Source: Bacteroidota bacterium (GTDB taxonomy: Bacteria > Bacteroidota > Bacteroidia > B-17B0 > Aurantibacillaceae). Taken from it: a DNA stretch of 64,000 nt. This document shows positions 51,716-60,167 of this stretch, one piece after another. Position 1 is the first letter of the stretch, and every line of letters starts with the position of its first letter. The notes under the pieces were generated by a model. It ran no database searches, was not told where the DNA came from, and saw nothing but the letters and a program-made list of their open reading frames with translations. A program made the position numbers and the translations under genes. The stretch spans positions 56,012 to 120,011 of the forward strand of contig JACPOC010000034.1 of the NCBI GenBank assembly GCA_016185125.1, written 5' to 3'.

Positions 51716-51717
51716 TA

Positions 51718-51740
51718 ATCAAGTAGCTAATATACTTGAT
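51718..51740. promoter_or_regulatory. Perfect 8-bp inverted repeat between divergent glycan operons
   Basis: ATCAAGTA, 7 bases, TACTTGAT. It lies 2 bases upstream of the GT2 start and 14 bases from the rfbF -33 element, so a bound dimeric regulator could affect both operons. No regulator gene is found near. Confidence 0.45.
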
Positions 51741-51754
51741 TATTTTTTATTACG

Positions 51755-51785
51755 TTGGAATAAATTAAAAAAAACTTTACATTCG
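51755..51785 (+). promoter_or_regulatory. Candidate promoter of the rfbF operon
   Basis: TTG at 51755-51757, 20 bases, then TACATTCG (51778-51785), one mismatch to TAnnTTTG. The start would fall within a few bases of the ATG at 51794, giving an almost leaderless message. Confidence 0.4.
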
Positions 51786-51793
51786 TGCTTCGT

Positions 51794-52570
51794 ATGAAAG
51801 TAGTATTATTAGCCGGAGGTTTAGGAACCCGGATCTCAGAAGAAACAGTCATAAAACCAAAACCAATGATAGAGATTGGTGGTAAGCCTATAATTTGGCA
51901 TATTATGAAGATATACGCTCATTACGGTTTTAATGAATTTGTTGTTTGCTTAGGTTATAAAGGGCATTTAATAAAGGAATACTTTATTAATTATTTTTTA
52001 TACAATTCCGACATAACCGTTGAACTTGAAAAAAACGTTGTAGACGTTCACTTTACTAATTCAGAATCCTTTAAAGTTACTTTAGTTGATACAGGGTTGG
52101 ACACCAATACAGCGGGGCGAATAAAGCGCATTCAAAAACATGTTAAGGATGAAACATTTATGTTAACGTATGGTGATGGAGTTGCAGATTTAAATATTCC
52201 TGAGCTTATTAAATTTCATAAAAGCAGTGGTAAACTGGCCACACTTACTTCTATTCAATTACCCGGAAGGTTTGGAAATATTGAAAGTAACGCTCAAGGA
52301 TTAGTAAATAAATTTCAGGAAAAACCAGAAGGTGATGGAGTTTGGATAAATGGTGGTTTTTTTGTTCTGGAGCCCGGAATATTCAAATACCTCGAAGGAA
52401 ATATGGATTCTGTGCAATGGGAAAAAAAGCCTCTAATTGAAATTGCCAATGATGGTGAGTTAGCTGCATTTAGACACAATGGTTTTTGGAAATGTATGGA
52501 TGCTATGCGAGACAAAATTGAACTTGAAGAATATTGGGAAAAAAATAACGCCCCTTGGAAAATATGGTAA
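51794..52570 (+). CDS. rfbF: Glucose-1-phosphate cytidylyltransferase
   Basis: This 258-residue enzyme makes CDP-glucose from CTP and glucose 1-phosphate, the entry step to CDP-deoxysugars. The nucleotidyltransferase start is MKVVLLAGGLGTRISEET followed by KPKPMIEIGGKPIIWHIMKI. The metal site is in TYGDGVADL, with NGGFFVLEPGIF later, all typical of RfbF. The ATG at 51794 is chosen over the GTG at 51785. It is the first of eight plus-strand genes and overlaps the next by 7 bases. Confidence 0.93.
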   Translation: MKVVLLAGGLGTRISEETVIKPKPMIEIGGKPIIWHIMKIYAHYGFNEFVVCLGYKGHLIKEYFINYFLYNSDITVELEKNVVDVHFTNSESFKVTLVDTGLDTNTAGRIKRIQKHVKDETFMLTYGDGVADLNIPELIKFHKSSGKLATLTSIQLPGRFGNIESNAQGLVNKFQEKPEGDGVWINGGFFVLEPGIFKYLEGNMDSVQWEKKPLIEIANDGELAAFRHNGFWKCMDAMRDKIELEEYWEKNNAPWKIW

Positions 52571-53622
52571 CAGAAAAACACAAAGTTCTTATTATTGGTA
52601 ACCTAGGTTATATTGGGCCTGTTGCTGTAAAATATTTAAAAGAAAACAATCCCCGAATTTCAATTTCAGGATATGATATTGGTTATTTTCTTCAAAATAC
52701 TACCAACAATTCTTTTATAGGAGATACATTACTTGCTAAGCAATATTATGGTGATGTAAGGCAATTTAACGAAGAAATTTTACAAGGATTTGATTCCGTT
52801 ATTTACCTTGCCGCAATCTCTAACGATCCTATGGGTAATGTTTACGAAAAGCCCACCCTCGACATTAATTATCATTCTGCTATTGATATCGCCCGAAAAG
52901 CAAAAAAAAACGGAGTTAAAAGTTTTGTCTTTGCCAGTAGCTGCAGCGTTTACGGTTTTGCCGATAGTGCCCCCCGAACTGAAAATTCAGAGGTTAATCC
53001 TTTAACAGCTTATGCGAAATCAAAAGTTTATGCCGAAAAAGAACTTGAACCTTTAGCAGATAAAAATTTCAAAATTACCTGTTTGCGTTTTGCAACAGCT
53101 TGTGGATTTAGCGATCGATTAAGGCTAGATTTGGTTTTAAATGATTTTGTTGCAAGTGCTATCGTAGATAAAAAAATTACAATATTAAGTGATGGCACTC
53201 CTTGGAGACCGCTTATTCATGTAAAGGATATGTCAAGGGCAATGGACTGGGCTATACAACGGAATGATGAAAATAACTTTTTGGTGATTAACACTGGAAG
53301 TAACAAATGGAATTACCAAGTTAAGGAATTAGCTCAGGGAGTTCAGAAACTATTTAATGGAATTGAATTAAGTATAAATGAAAATGCGCAGCCTGATAAA
53401 CGGTCTTATAAAGTAAGTTTTGATCTTTATGAAAAAATGGCACCGGAACATCAGCCGGTTGTGAACCTAAGCCAAGCGGTTGAAGGCTTAAAAAAAGGTC
53501 TTGAATCCATTAATTTTAATGATCCAAATTTTAGACAGTCTAATCTTATTAGGCTTAAAACTATTCAAAAATTAATCAGTGAAGGCCTGATAAACGAAGA
53601 TTTAGCAAGAAAAATTAGTTAG
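52564..53622 (+). CDS. NAD-dependent epimerase/dehydratase of the CDP-sugar cassette
   Basis: This is a 352-residue extended SDR. The NAD motif is IIGNLGYIGPVAVKYL. The active-site region shows FASSCSVYGFADSAPRTE and YAKSK (YxxxK). The later LRFATACGFSDRLRLDLVLN and WRPLIHVKDMSRAM fit sugar-nucleotide enzymes. It differs from RfbG-type CDP-glucose 4,6-dehydratases, whose start has a GHTGFKG-like motif, so I do not name it rfbG. It probably oxidises, reduces or epimerises the CDP-hexose. The ATG at 52564 overlaps the rfbF stop. Confidence 0.87.
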   Translation: MVTEKHKVLIIGNLGYIGPVAVKYLKENNPRISISGYDIGYFLQNTTNNSFIGDTLLAKQYYGDVRQFNEEILQGFDSVIYLAAISNDPMGNVYEKPTLDINYHSAIDIARKAKKNGVKSFVFASSCSVYGFADSAPRTENSEVNPLTAYAKSKVYAEKELEPLADKNFKITCLRFATACGFSDRLRLDLVLNDFVASAIVDKKITILSDGTPWRPLIHVKDMSRAMDWAIQRNDENNFLVINTGSNKWNYQVKELAQGVQKLFNGIELSINENAQPDKRSYKVSFDLYEKMAPEHQPVVNLSQAVEGLKKGLESINFNDPNFRQSNLIRLKTIQKLISEGLINEDLARKIS

Positions 53623-53638
53623 CTCCAAATTATCAAAG

Positions 53639-54184
53639 TTGAAATTTACAGAAACAATATTAAAAGGTAGTTATGTTATTGACCTAACACCTTTTTACGA
53701 TAACCGGGGAGGATTTGCCAGAACCTTTTGTAAAAAGGAATTTCAACAAATAGGCCATGCCAAAGAATTTGTTCAGCTTAACCAATCATATAACACAACA
53801 AAAGGAACTATTCGAGGGATGCATTACCAGGTGCCACCCTATTCCGAAATCAAATTAATAAGATGCATTCGTGGCGCTGTGTATGATGTTATTATTGATA
53901 TTCGAAAAAACTCGCCGACTTTTTTGCAGCATATTTCTATTGAACTTTCTGCTGAAAATAAAAAAATGATTTACGTCCCTGAAGGTTTTTTACATGGGTT
54001 TCAAACCCTTGAAGATAATTCGGAATTGGTTTATCATCACACTGAATATTTTAATCCGGAGGCCGATGCCGGAATGAATTACATAGACCCAGCCTTTAAT
54101 ATAAAATGGCCACTACAAACCACGATAATATCGGATAAGGACAAGAATAATAAACTGATTGACAATACTTTTAAAGGAATATAA
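53639..54184 (+). CDS. dTDP-4-dehydrorhamnose 3,5-epimerase-like protein (RfbC family)
   Basis: This is a 181-residue cupin-fold epimerase that acts on 4-keto sugar nucleotides. The start MKFTETILKGSYVIDLTPF and the block NQSYNTTKGTIRGMHYQVPP carry the catalytic His of the family, and VPEGFLHGFQTLEDNSELVY follows. The start is a TTG, supported by the exact fit of the family N-terminus and the 16-base gap. No rmlA, rmlB or rmlD is near, so the substrate is probably the CDP-linked keto sugar of this cluster rather than dTDP-rhamnose. Confidence 0.9.
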   Translation: MKFTETILKGSYVIDLTPFYDNRGGFARTFCKKEFQQIGHAKEFVQLNQSYNTTKGTIRGMHYQVPPYSEIKLIRCIRGAVYDVIIDIRKNSPTFLQHISIELSAENKKMIYVPEGFLHGFQTLEDNSELVYHHTEYFNPEADAGMNYIDPAFNIKWPLQTTIISDKDKNNKLIDNTFKGI

Positions 54185-54185
54185 A

Positions 54186-55412
54186 ATGAAATGTAGATTT
54201 TGTAAAAGCGCAGTAGATCTTGAATTTGCAGACCTGGTTAACAGTCCGCCGTCCAATTCATATTTAACAAAAGAACAATTGAATGAGCCTGAGTCATTTT
54301 ATCCCCTAAGAGTTTTGGTTTGCGAAAAATGTTTTCTCGTACAAGTTGATGAATATTATAAATCATCTGACATTTTTAGTAGCGATTATGCTTATTTTTC
54401 ATCGTTTTCCACAAGCTGGTTAGCGCATGCGAAAAAATACACTGAAATGATGACCGAACGTTTTGGCTTCAATGAGAAATCTCAGATTATTGAAATTGCT
54501 TCCAATGACGGATATCTTTTACAATACTTTAAGGAGAAAGGTATTCCTGTTTTAGGAATTGAGCCTACAGCCAATACAGCGGCCGTTGCAAAAACAAAAG
54601 GAATAGATTCTGTAATTGAATTTTTTGGCATTGATCTTGCCCAAAGATTAGTGAAAGAAGGAAAAAAAGCCGATCTGCTTTTAGGAAATAACGTTCTTGC
54701 GCACGTTCCTGACATCAATGACTTTGTAGGTGGAATGAAAGTAATACTTAATGAAAAAGGAGTAATTACAATGGAGTTTCCTCACCTTTATCAACTGGTC
54801 TTAAATAATCAGTTCGATACGATTTACCATGAACATTTTTCTTACCTCTCGTTTACTACAGTAAAGAAAATTTTCGAAGCTCAGGGCTTAAGCATGTTTG
54901 ATGTACAGGAAGTTCCTACTCATGGCGGCTCTTTGCGTATTTTCGCAAAGCATACAGGCGATTCTTCAAAGTCAATAAGCGAAAATGTGGCAGCGTTATT
55001 AAAGAAAGAAGAAGATGCCGGAATGTTAACTTTAAAATACTACCATAATTTTCAGGAAAAAGTTGATACCATTAAAAACGATCTTCTTGAGTTTCTGCTT
55101 CAGCAAAAAAAAGCAGGCAAAAAAGTGGCTGCTTATGGCGCTGCGGCAAAAGGTAACACCCTTTTAAATTATTGCGGAATTAAAAAAGATTTAATCAGTT
55201 TTGTTGTTGACGCCAATCCTGCAAAACAAAATAAATACATGCCTGCAAGTCATATTCCTATTTGTACAGAGGCGCGTATTAAAGAAGATAAGCCCGATTT
55301 TATTCTTATTTTACCTTGGAATATCAAGGAAGAAATAGTTAAGCAATTAAATTATGTAAAAGAATGGAATTGTAAATTTATTGTTCCAATACCAAGATTA
55401 GAAATTATATAA
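54186..55412 (+). CDS. Sugar C-methyltransferase (SAM-dependent, zinc-binding N-terminus)
   Basis: This is a 408-residue enzyme of the type that adds a branch methyl to keto-deoxysugars (TylC3/EvaC-like). An N-terminal zinc site has Cys3, Cys6, Cys46 and Cys49. The SAM-binding segment is IIEIASNDGYLLQYF near residue 100, followed by GIEPTANTA. The C-terminal domain contains VAAYGAAAKGNTLLNYCGI, a second Rossmann unit seen in this family. The frame extends to 54159, but the ATG at 54186 sits 1 base after the epimerase stop and begins the zinc motif. It implies a C-methyl branched sugar in the surface glycan. Confidence 0.9.
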   Translation: MKCRFCKSAVDLEFADLVNSPPSNSYLTKEQLNEPESFYPLRVLVCEKCFLVQVDEYYKSSDIFSSDYAYFSSFSTSWLAHAKKYTEMMTERFGFNEKSQIIEIASNDGYLLQYFKEKGIPVLGIEPTANTAAVAKTKGIDSVIEFFGIDLAQRLVKEGKKADLLLGNNVLAHVPDINDFVGGMKVILNEKGVITMEFPHLYQLVLNNQFDTIYHEHFSYLSFTTVKKIFEAQGLSMFDVQEVPTHGGSLRIFAKHTGDSSKSISENVAALLKKEEDAGMLTLKYYHNFQEKVDTIKNDLLEFLLQQKKAGKKVAAYGAAAKGNTLLNYCGIKKDLISFVVDANPAKQNKYMPASHIPICTEARIKEDKPDFILILPWNIKEEIVKQLNYVKEWNCKFIVPIPRLEII

Positions 55413-55421
55413 AATTTGACC

Positions 55422-55429
55422 TATCTTTG
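55422..55429 (+). promoter_or_regulatory. Candidate internal -7 box before the aminotransferase gene
   Basis: TATCTTTG fits TAnnTTTG exactly and lies 25 bases before the ATG at 55455. A TTA 21 bases upstream is a poor -33. It may give the second half of the operon extra expression. Confidence 0.35.
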
Positions 55430-55454
55430 ATTATTATTTAAATTACTTTGTTGC

Positions 55455-56597
55455 ATGGATAAAGCCCTCGTTAGCCCCCAAAATAAATTGATATATATCA
55501 ATAAACCCTCCATAACTCAATTAGAAATTGAATACGTTAATGATGCAATAACAAATGGATGGGGCGATAAGTGTTATGATTATATTTATAAGTTCGAAAA
55601 ATCATTTTCTGATTACTTACAAGTAAAACATTCAATGACTACTGGTTCTTGCACCGGTGCCATCCACGTAGCCTTAATGGCTATGGGAATTAAGGCCGGA
55701 GACGAAGTTATCGTTCCCGATCTTACTTGGATTGCTAGTGTAGCACCTATTAAATATATAGGCGCAACACCAGTTTTTGTAGATGTTTTAGAAGAAACCT
55801 GGTGTATAGATCCTCAGAAAATAGAGCAAGCTATTACACCAAAAACCAAAGCAATTATTGCTGTACATTTATACGGTAATATGTGTGAAATGGATGAGAT
55901 TATGGCTCTTTCAAAAAAACACAATCTTTTGGTATTGGAAGATGCCGCTGAAGCATTAGGCTCCGAATACAAAAATAAAAAGGCAGGAAGTTTAGGCGAT
56001 ATAGCTGCTTTTTCCTTTCATGGAACTAAAACTTTTTCAACAGGCGAAGGAGGAATGTTGGTGACTAATAACATAAAGCTTTACGAACGGTCAAAAGTAA
56101 TAAACGACCACGGCCGAGATCCAAAAGATCCTGAAAGTAAAATGTTTTGGATGCGGGAGTATGGATATAAATACAAAATGTCTAATATGCAAGCCGCCAT
56201 GGGATGTGCTCAAATAAGCAGAGCCCAAGAGCTTGTAAATAGAAAACGGCAAATTTTCGCTCTTTATAAAGAATTGTTAAAAGATGTTAAAGGGCAAATA
56301 AATGCCGAACCTTCTTATGTTATAAATAGTTGTTGGCTTCCAACTTTTGTTTTTGACAAAATAATTAAATTTGACAGAGAGGCATTCTTTAAATTTATGG
56401 CCGAAAGAAAAATTAACAGCAGGCCTTTTTTCTATCCTATAACAACATTACCTATGTTTGATAGGAAACCGGAAAATACCGTTTCGTATGATATTTACCA
56501 TAGAGCTATAAATTTACCAAGTTACCATGATTTAACTGATTCTGAGATCAAATACGTAGCAGAATCATTAAAAGAATTTTTAGCAAAAAATAATTAA
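55455..56597 (+). CDS. DegT/DnrJ/EryC1/StrS sugar aminotransferase
   Basis: This 380-residue PLP enzyme aminates a keto sugar nucleotide. The segment VLEDAAEALGSEYKNKKAG carries the PLP-binding Asp, and SFHGTKTFSTGEGGMLV carries the PLP lysine K192. The middle run VPDLTWIASVAPIKYIGATP is typical of perosamine/PseC-like enzymes. With the acetyltransferase right after it (15 bases), the pair would make an N-acetylated amino sugar. Regio-specificity is not readable. Confidence 0.92.
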   Translation: MDKALVSPQNKLIYINKPSITQLEIEYVNDAITNGWGDKCYDYIYKFEKSFSDYLQVKHSMTTGSCTGAIHVALMAMGIKAGDEVIVPDLTWIASVAPIKYIGATPVFVDVLEETWCIDPQKIEQAITPKTKAIIAVHLYGNMCEMDEIMALSKKHNLLVLEDAAEALGSEYKNKKAGSLGDIAAFSFHGTKTFSTGEGGMLVTNNIKLYERSKVINDHGRDPKDPESKMFWMREYGYKYKMSNMQAAMGCAQISRAQELVNRKRQIFALYKELLKDVKGQINAEPSYVINSCWLPTFVFDKIIKFDREAFFKFMAERKINSRPFFYPITTLPMFDRKPENTVSYDIYHRAINLPSYHDLTDSEIKYVAESLKEFLAKNN

Positions 56598-56612
56598 AAC
56601 AAATCCCCTAAA

Positions 56613-57269
56613 GTGAAAAAGGATTATATAATTTGGGGCGCTACCGGGCAGGCTATTGTTGTAGAAGAGGCTTTACATAATACCCCATATAATCTTGTAG
56701 CAATCTTTGATAATTCATTAAATGTTAAATCACCCTTTGAAAACATACCCATTTATTATGGTAAAGAAGGCTTTATGAATTGGCGCTCTCAACATTCACA
56801 AAATATAGACTATGGTTTTGTGGCCGCTATTGGTGGCGCCCATGGGTTTGACAGAGTTAGCATTTGTAAATACTTGATTGACAACGGTTTATCTTTTATA
56901 AATGTGATTCATAAAACTGCTTATATCGCATATAATGCTGTAATTGGCACAGGAATTCAAATAATGGCTAATGCAACTATCGGCGCAAGAACTATTCTAG
57001 GAGATAGTGTTATAGTTAATACCGCAGCGCATATAGATCATGAGTGTTACATCAAAAAAGGATCGCATATTGGTCCGGGAGCAAGTTTGGCGGGGTGTGT
57101 AACAATTGGTGAAAATACATTTATTGGTACAAATGCCACCGTATTACCCCGAATCAACATCGGAAATAATGTAATCATCGGTGCCGGTTCTGTAGTAACC
57201 AAAGATGTTGCAGAAGGATGCGTGGTGCTGGGCAATCCCGCAAGAATTGTTAATCATAAAAATAAATAA
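56613..57269 (+). CDS. Left-handed beta-helix sugar acetyltransferase (NeuD/PglD type)
   Basis: This 218-residue enzyme has an N-terminal Rossmann-like half (YIIWGATGQAIVVEEAL) and a C-terminal hexapeptide-repeat helix (from about residue 98: AVIGTGIQIMANATIGA ... GHIDHE-like AAHIDHECYIKKGSHIG). The His of AHIDHE is the usual general base. It probably N-acetylates the amino sugar made by the preceding aminotransferase with acetyl-CoA. The start is a GTG at 56613, fitting the family N-terminus KKDYIIWGA. Confidence 0.88.
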   Translation: MKKDYIIWGATGQAIVVEEALHNTPYNLVAIFDNSLNVKSPFENIPIYYGKEGFMNWRSQHSQNIDYGFVAAIGGAHGFDRVSICKYLIDNGLSFINVIHKTAYIAYNAVIGTGIQIMANATIGARTILGDSVIVNTAAHIDHECYIKKGSHIGPGASLAGCVTIGENTFIGTNATVLPRINIGNNVIIGAGSVVTKDVAEGCVVLGNPARIVNHKNK

Positions 57270-57280
57270 TAATTAAATAT

Positions 57281-58015
57281 ATGTCAGAAATACAAAAATT
57301 TTATACCGAAAAAGAAGAAAATATTGCAAAACAAGGAAAGGATGAATCGCTTAAGCAATTGGGCATTGATTTTTTAACTAAAACCGCAGACACACAATAT
57401 TCTTATAATTTTTCATGGATGGGAAGACCCATTATAGCATTTCCACAAGATATGGCTGCCATGCAAGAAATTATTTGGGAGATTAAACCAGACCTTATTA
57501 TTGAAACAGGCGTGGCTCACGGTGGGTCTATTGTTTATTACGCTTCTTTACTTGAATTAATTGGCGGCGAGGGACTTGTTGTAGGAATTGACATTGATAT
57601 CCGAAAACATAATCGTGATCTTATTGAAGCCCACCCTATGATGAAACGAATCAAGCTGCTTGAAGGGTCTTCAATCAGTAAAGAAATTGTTGATGAGGTA
57701 AAAGAAATTGCGGCAACAAAGAAAAAAATTCTTGTTTGTCTTGATTCAAACCATACACACGAACATGTTTTAGAAGAATTAAAATTATATGCTCCGCTCA
57801 CAAGCATAGGAAGTTATTGCGTTGTTTTTGACACAGTGGTGGAAGATTTTCCAAAAGACTGGAAATGGAATAGACCGTGGGGAAAAGGTAATAACCCTAA
57901 AACTGCTGTTTTTGAATACTTAAAAACAAATGATAATTTTGAAATTAATAAAAGCATCGATCATAAATTATTGATAAGCGTGGCCTTTGATGGCTACTTG
58001 AAAAGGGTTAAGTAA
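57281..58015 (+). CDS. CmcI-family methyltransferase/hydroxylase-like protein
   Basis: This is a 244-residue protein of the cephalosporin hydroxylase (CmcI) family, which in practice are SAM-dependent O-methyltransferases that often modify sugars. Motifs are TADTQYSYNFSWMGRPI, the SAM site LIIETGVAHGGSIVYYASLL, VGIDIDIRKHNR and VCLDSNHTHEHVLEEL. Within a glycan cluster a sugar O-methylation is the best inference. It lies 11 bases after the acetyltransferase. Confidence 0.85.
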   Translation: MSEIQKFYTEKEENIAKQGKDESLKQLGIDFLTKTADTQYSYNFSWMGRPIIAFPQDMAAMQEIIWEIKPDLIIETGVAHGGSIVYYASLLELIGGEGLVVGIDIDIRKHNRDLIEAHPMMKRIKLLEGSSISKEIVDEVKEIAATKKKILVCLDSNHTHEHVLEELKLYAPLTSIGSYCVVFDTVVEDFPKDWKWNRPWGKGNNPKTAVFEYLKTNDNFEINKSIDHKLLISVAFDGYLKRVK

Positions 58016-58027
58016 CTATAAATCATT

Positions 58028-58891
58028 ATGTTAGACGGCCCCTTATTGAGTGTATGTATTCCTTTATGGAATGAAGAGAGGTATATAGGCGAAGCTCTAT
58101 ACTCCGTTCTTAATCAAACTTATAAAAATTTAGAAGTTATTATTTCCAACAATGCTTCTAATGATAAATCTATAGAAATTATAAATAGCTTTAATGACTC
58201 ACGGGTAAAAATAATTACTAATCCGGAAAATATTGGGGGGCTAAATAACTTCATAAAAGTATTTAGCTATGCCACCGGAAAATATATGAGCTATCTTTCC
58301 GCAGACGACAAAGTTGAACTTGATGCGTATGAAAAAGCGGTAACGATACTAGAAGATAAAAATAATAGTGATATAGTGCTCGTTAATAGCCATATTGAAA
58401 TTATTGATGATAGAAGTGAACACGTTTTTACAAAAAAATATCTTTTTGGAAGTGGTCGAATTTCTTCCTATTGGGGAATACGATCGAACTTTATTTACGG
58501 TTCAAATATTATAGGCGAACCCAATGGTTCGGTTTGGCGAAAAGATGCTTTTGATAAAATGGCACTCCCAAAATTTAAGAACTCAAATGGATGGACTGCC
58601 GACCTAGACCTTAAAATGGAATTGCTGCTGCAAGGAAATACTTATGTAATACCGGAGCCTTTAGGTAAATTCAGGGTTTCAGGTGGCACAAACAGCAGCA
58701 CTATTTTCAGCTCACAATCCCGCTTGTTCAGGCAATACGTTTACACGTTATATAAAGATAAAAGATACCATCTTTCATTTGGATGGGTTGTACTTGCTTC
58801 AATAACATCGATAGTTCTAGAACTTGCCCGAAAATTATTTTACATTCTTTTTATAACAAAAAAAGGCGGTAAAAGAAATGACATTAAATAA
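58028..58891 (+). CDS. Glycosyltransferase family 2
   Basis: This 287-residue GT-A enzyme has the donor strand LLSVCIPLWNEERYIGEAL, VISNNASNDKSIEII, and the metal motif LSADDKVELDAY. Near the acceptor site are GEPNGSVWRKDAF and WTADLDLKMELLLQG, the catalytic-base region of O-antigen transferases. A C-terminal hydrophobic helix (WVVLASITSIVLELARKLFYIL) may associate it with the membrane. It is last in the plus operon and probably adds the modified sugar to the growing glycan. It ends 4 bases from the convergent permease gene. Confidence 0.87.
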   Translation: MLDGPLLSVCIPLWNEERYIGEALYSVLNQTYKNLEVIISNNASNDKSIEIINSFNDSRVKIITNPENIGGLNNFIKVFSYATGKYMSYLSADDKVELDAYEKAVTILEDKNNSDIVLVNSHIEIIDDRSEHVFTKKYLFGSGRISSYWGIRSNFIYGSNIIGEPNGSVWRKDAFDKMALPKFKNSNGWTADLDLKMELLLQGNTYVIPEPLGKFRVSGGTNSSTIFSSQSRLFRQYVYTLYKDKRYHLSFGWVVLASITSIVLELARKLFYILFITKKGGKRNDIK

Positions 58892-58895
58892 ATCC

Positions 58896-60164
58896 CTAAT
58901 CAAACCTCAACGTTTTTATCGGTGTTAACTTACTGATAAGAATTGTCGGCAAAAACAACATTAATACGCATACAATAAAAGTTCCTGCATTCAGTAATAA
59001 AAAATACGTCCAGTTAATATCAATGGCAACATAATCAACATAATAGGTTTCGCTGTTGAGTCTCACGAATTTAAAATAATACTGTAGATAACACAAGCCA
59101 ACCCCAATCACATTGCCCCACAACAAGCCCTTCCCTATTAATTTTAAGCTTATGTGCATAAATATTTTTCGTACGCTTCCGTTACTCATACCCAATGCCT
59201 TAACCATGCCCACCATATTGGTGCGTTCCAATATTAAAATAAGCAAAGCCGTTATCATATTTATAACCGCAACTAATATCATTAATACAATAATAATTAT
59301 TCCGTTAATATCGAGTTTATCAAGCCAAATGAAAATATTAGAATACAATTCTTTGATCGTGTTAACATTGTAATTATAGCCGAGCAGTTCTTCAACCGTT
59401 TCTTTTGTTTCATTTAGCTTATTAAAATCTGTTATTTTAATTTCATAAGTACCCACCTCATCTGGCTTCCAATAATTAAGGGCTTGTATTTGCTTTAAAT
59501 CCACAAAAGTAAGGTTGTTATCAAAGTCAGCGAAACTGGTTTTAAAAACTCCGCAAATTTTCAATTTTCTCGATCTTTGTTCAAATTTAACCACTTCCTC
59601 CCCCACTACACTATCATAAACCAGATGTTGAACAATAAAATAGATCAAAAACTTTTCATTTAATTTTAAATCAAGTTTTAAGGCCAGCGATTCACTTATA
59701 AGAATATCCTTGCTTACCAAACTATCGCTAAATTCAGGCACACGGCCTTCTTTTAAGTGCTGATTCAAAAATGAAAAGTCGTAATTTTTATCAATGCCTT
59801 TTAATAAAACACCTTCATTTTCTGTCTTAGTTTTTAATATTCCATTTTTAAAAGCCGTAACCTGCATACCTTTAAAGCCTGTTATTTTTTTTAATTTTTG
59901 CAGGGTATCTTCCCCAATAGATATTGGTTCCGGCTCGTTGCTTGGATTTACATTAATATTACATATGGCAATATCGGTTGTTAGCCCCGACATTTTTTGA
60001 GTGATGGCTTTTTTAAACCCCGATACAATACTAATGGTAAGTATCATTACCGAAACACCAATTATTATCCCTATTATTCCTATTTTTACAATAGGTTTCG
60101 AAATATTATTATTGTTTTTACCGGAACCTGAAATCTTATCGGCTATAAATTTTTCTACACTCAA
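58896..60164 (-). CDS. ABC transporter permease of the LolC/LolE (FtsX-like) type
   Basis: This 422-residue inner-membrane protein has a helix at about residues 26-48 (KIGIIGIIIGVSVMILTIS), a large periplasmic domain (about 50-280) and three C-terminal helices with the FtsX domain (ILERTNMVGMVKALGMSNGS). This is the LolC/E plan, which releases lipoproteins to the outer-membrane sorting route; other MacB-like roles are possible. The ATPase is not adjacent. The start reads TTG. Five bases upstream an ATG (ATGAATTGA) is out of frame by one base, so a one-base slip could hide a start MNLSVEKF. Confidence 0.83.
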   Translation of the reverse strand: MSVEKFIADKISGSGKNNNNISKPIVKIGIIGIIIGVSVMILTISIVSGFKKAITQKMSGLTTDIAICNINVNPSNEPEPISIGEDTLQKLKKITGFKGMQVTAFKNGILKTKTENEGVLLKGIDKNYDFSFLNQHLKEGRVPEFSDSLVSKDILISESLALKLDLKLNEKFLIYFIVQHLVYDSVVGEEVVKFEQRSRKLKICGVFKTSFADFDNNLTFVDLKQIQALNYWKPDEVGTYEIKITDFNKLNETKETVEELLGYNYNVNTIKELYSNIFIWLDKLDINGIIIIVLMILVAVINMITALLILILERTNMVGMVKALGMSNGSVRKIFMHISLKLIGKGLLWGNVIGVGLCYLQYYFKFVRLNSETYYVDYVAIDINWTYFLLLNAGTFIVCVLMLFLPTILISKLTPIKTLRFD

Positions 60165-60167
60165 TTC

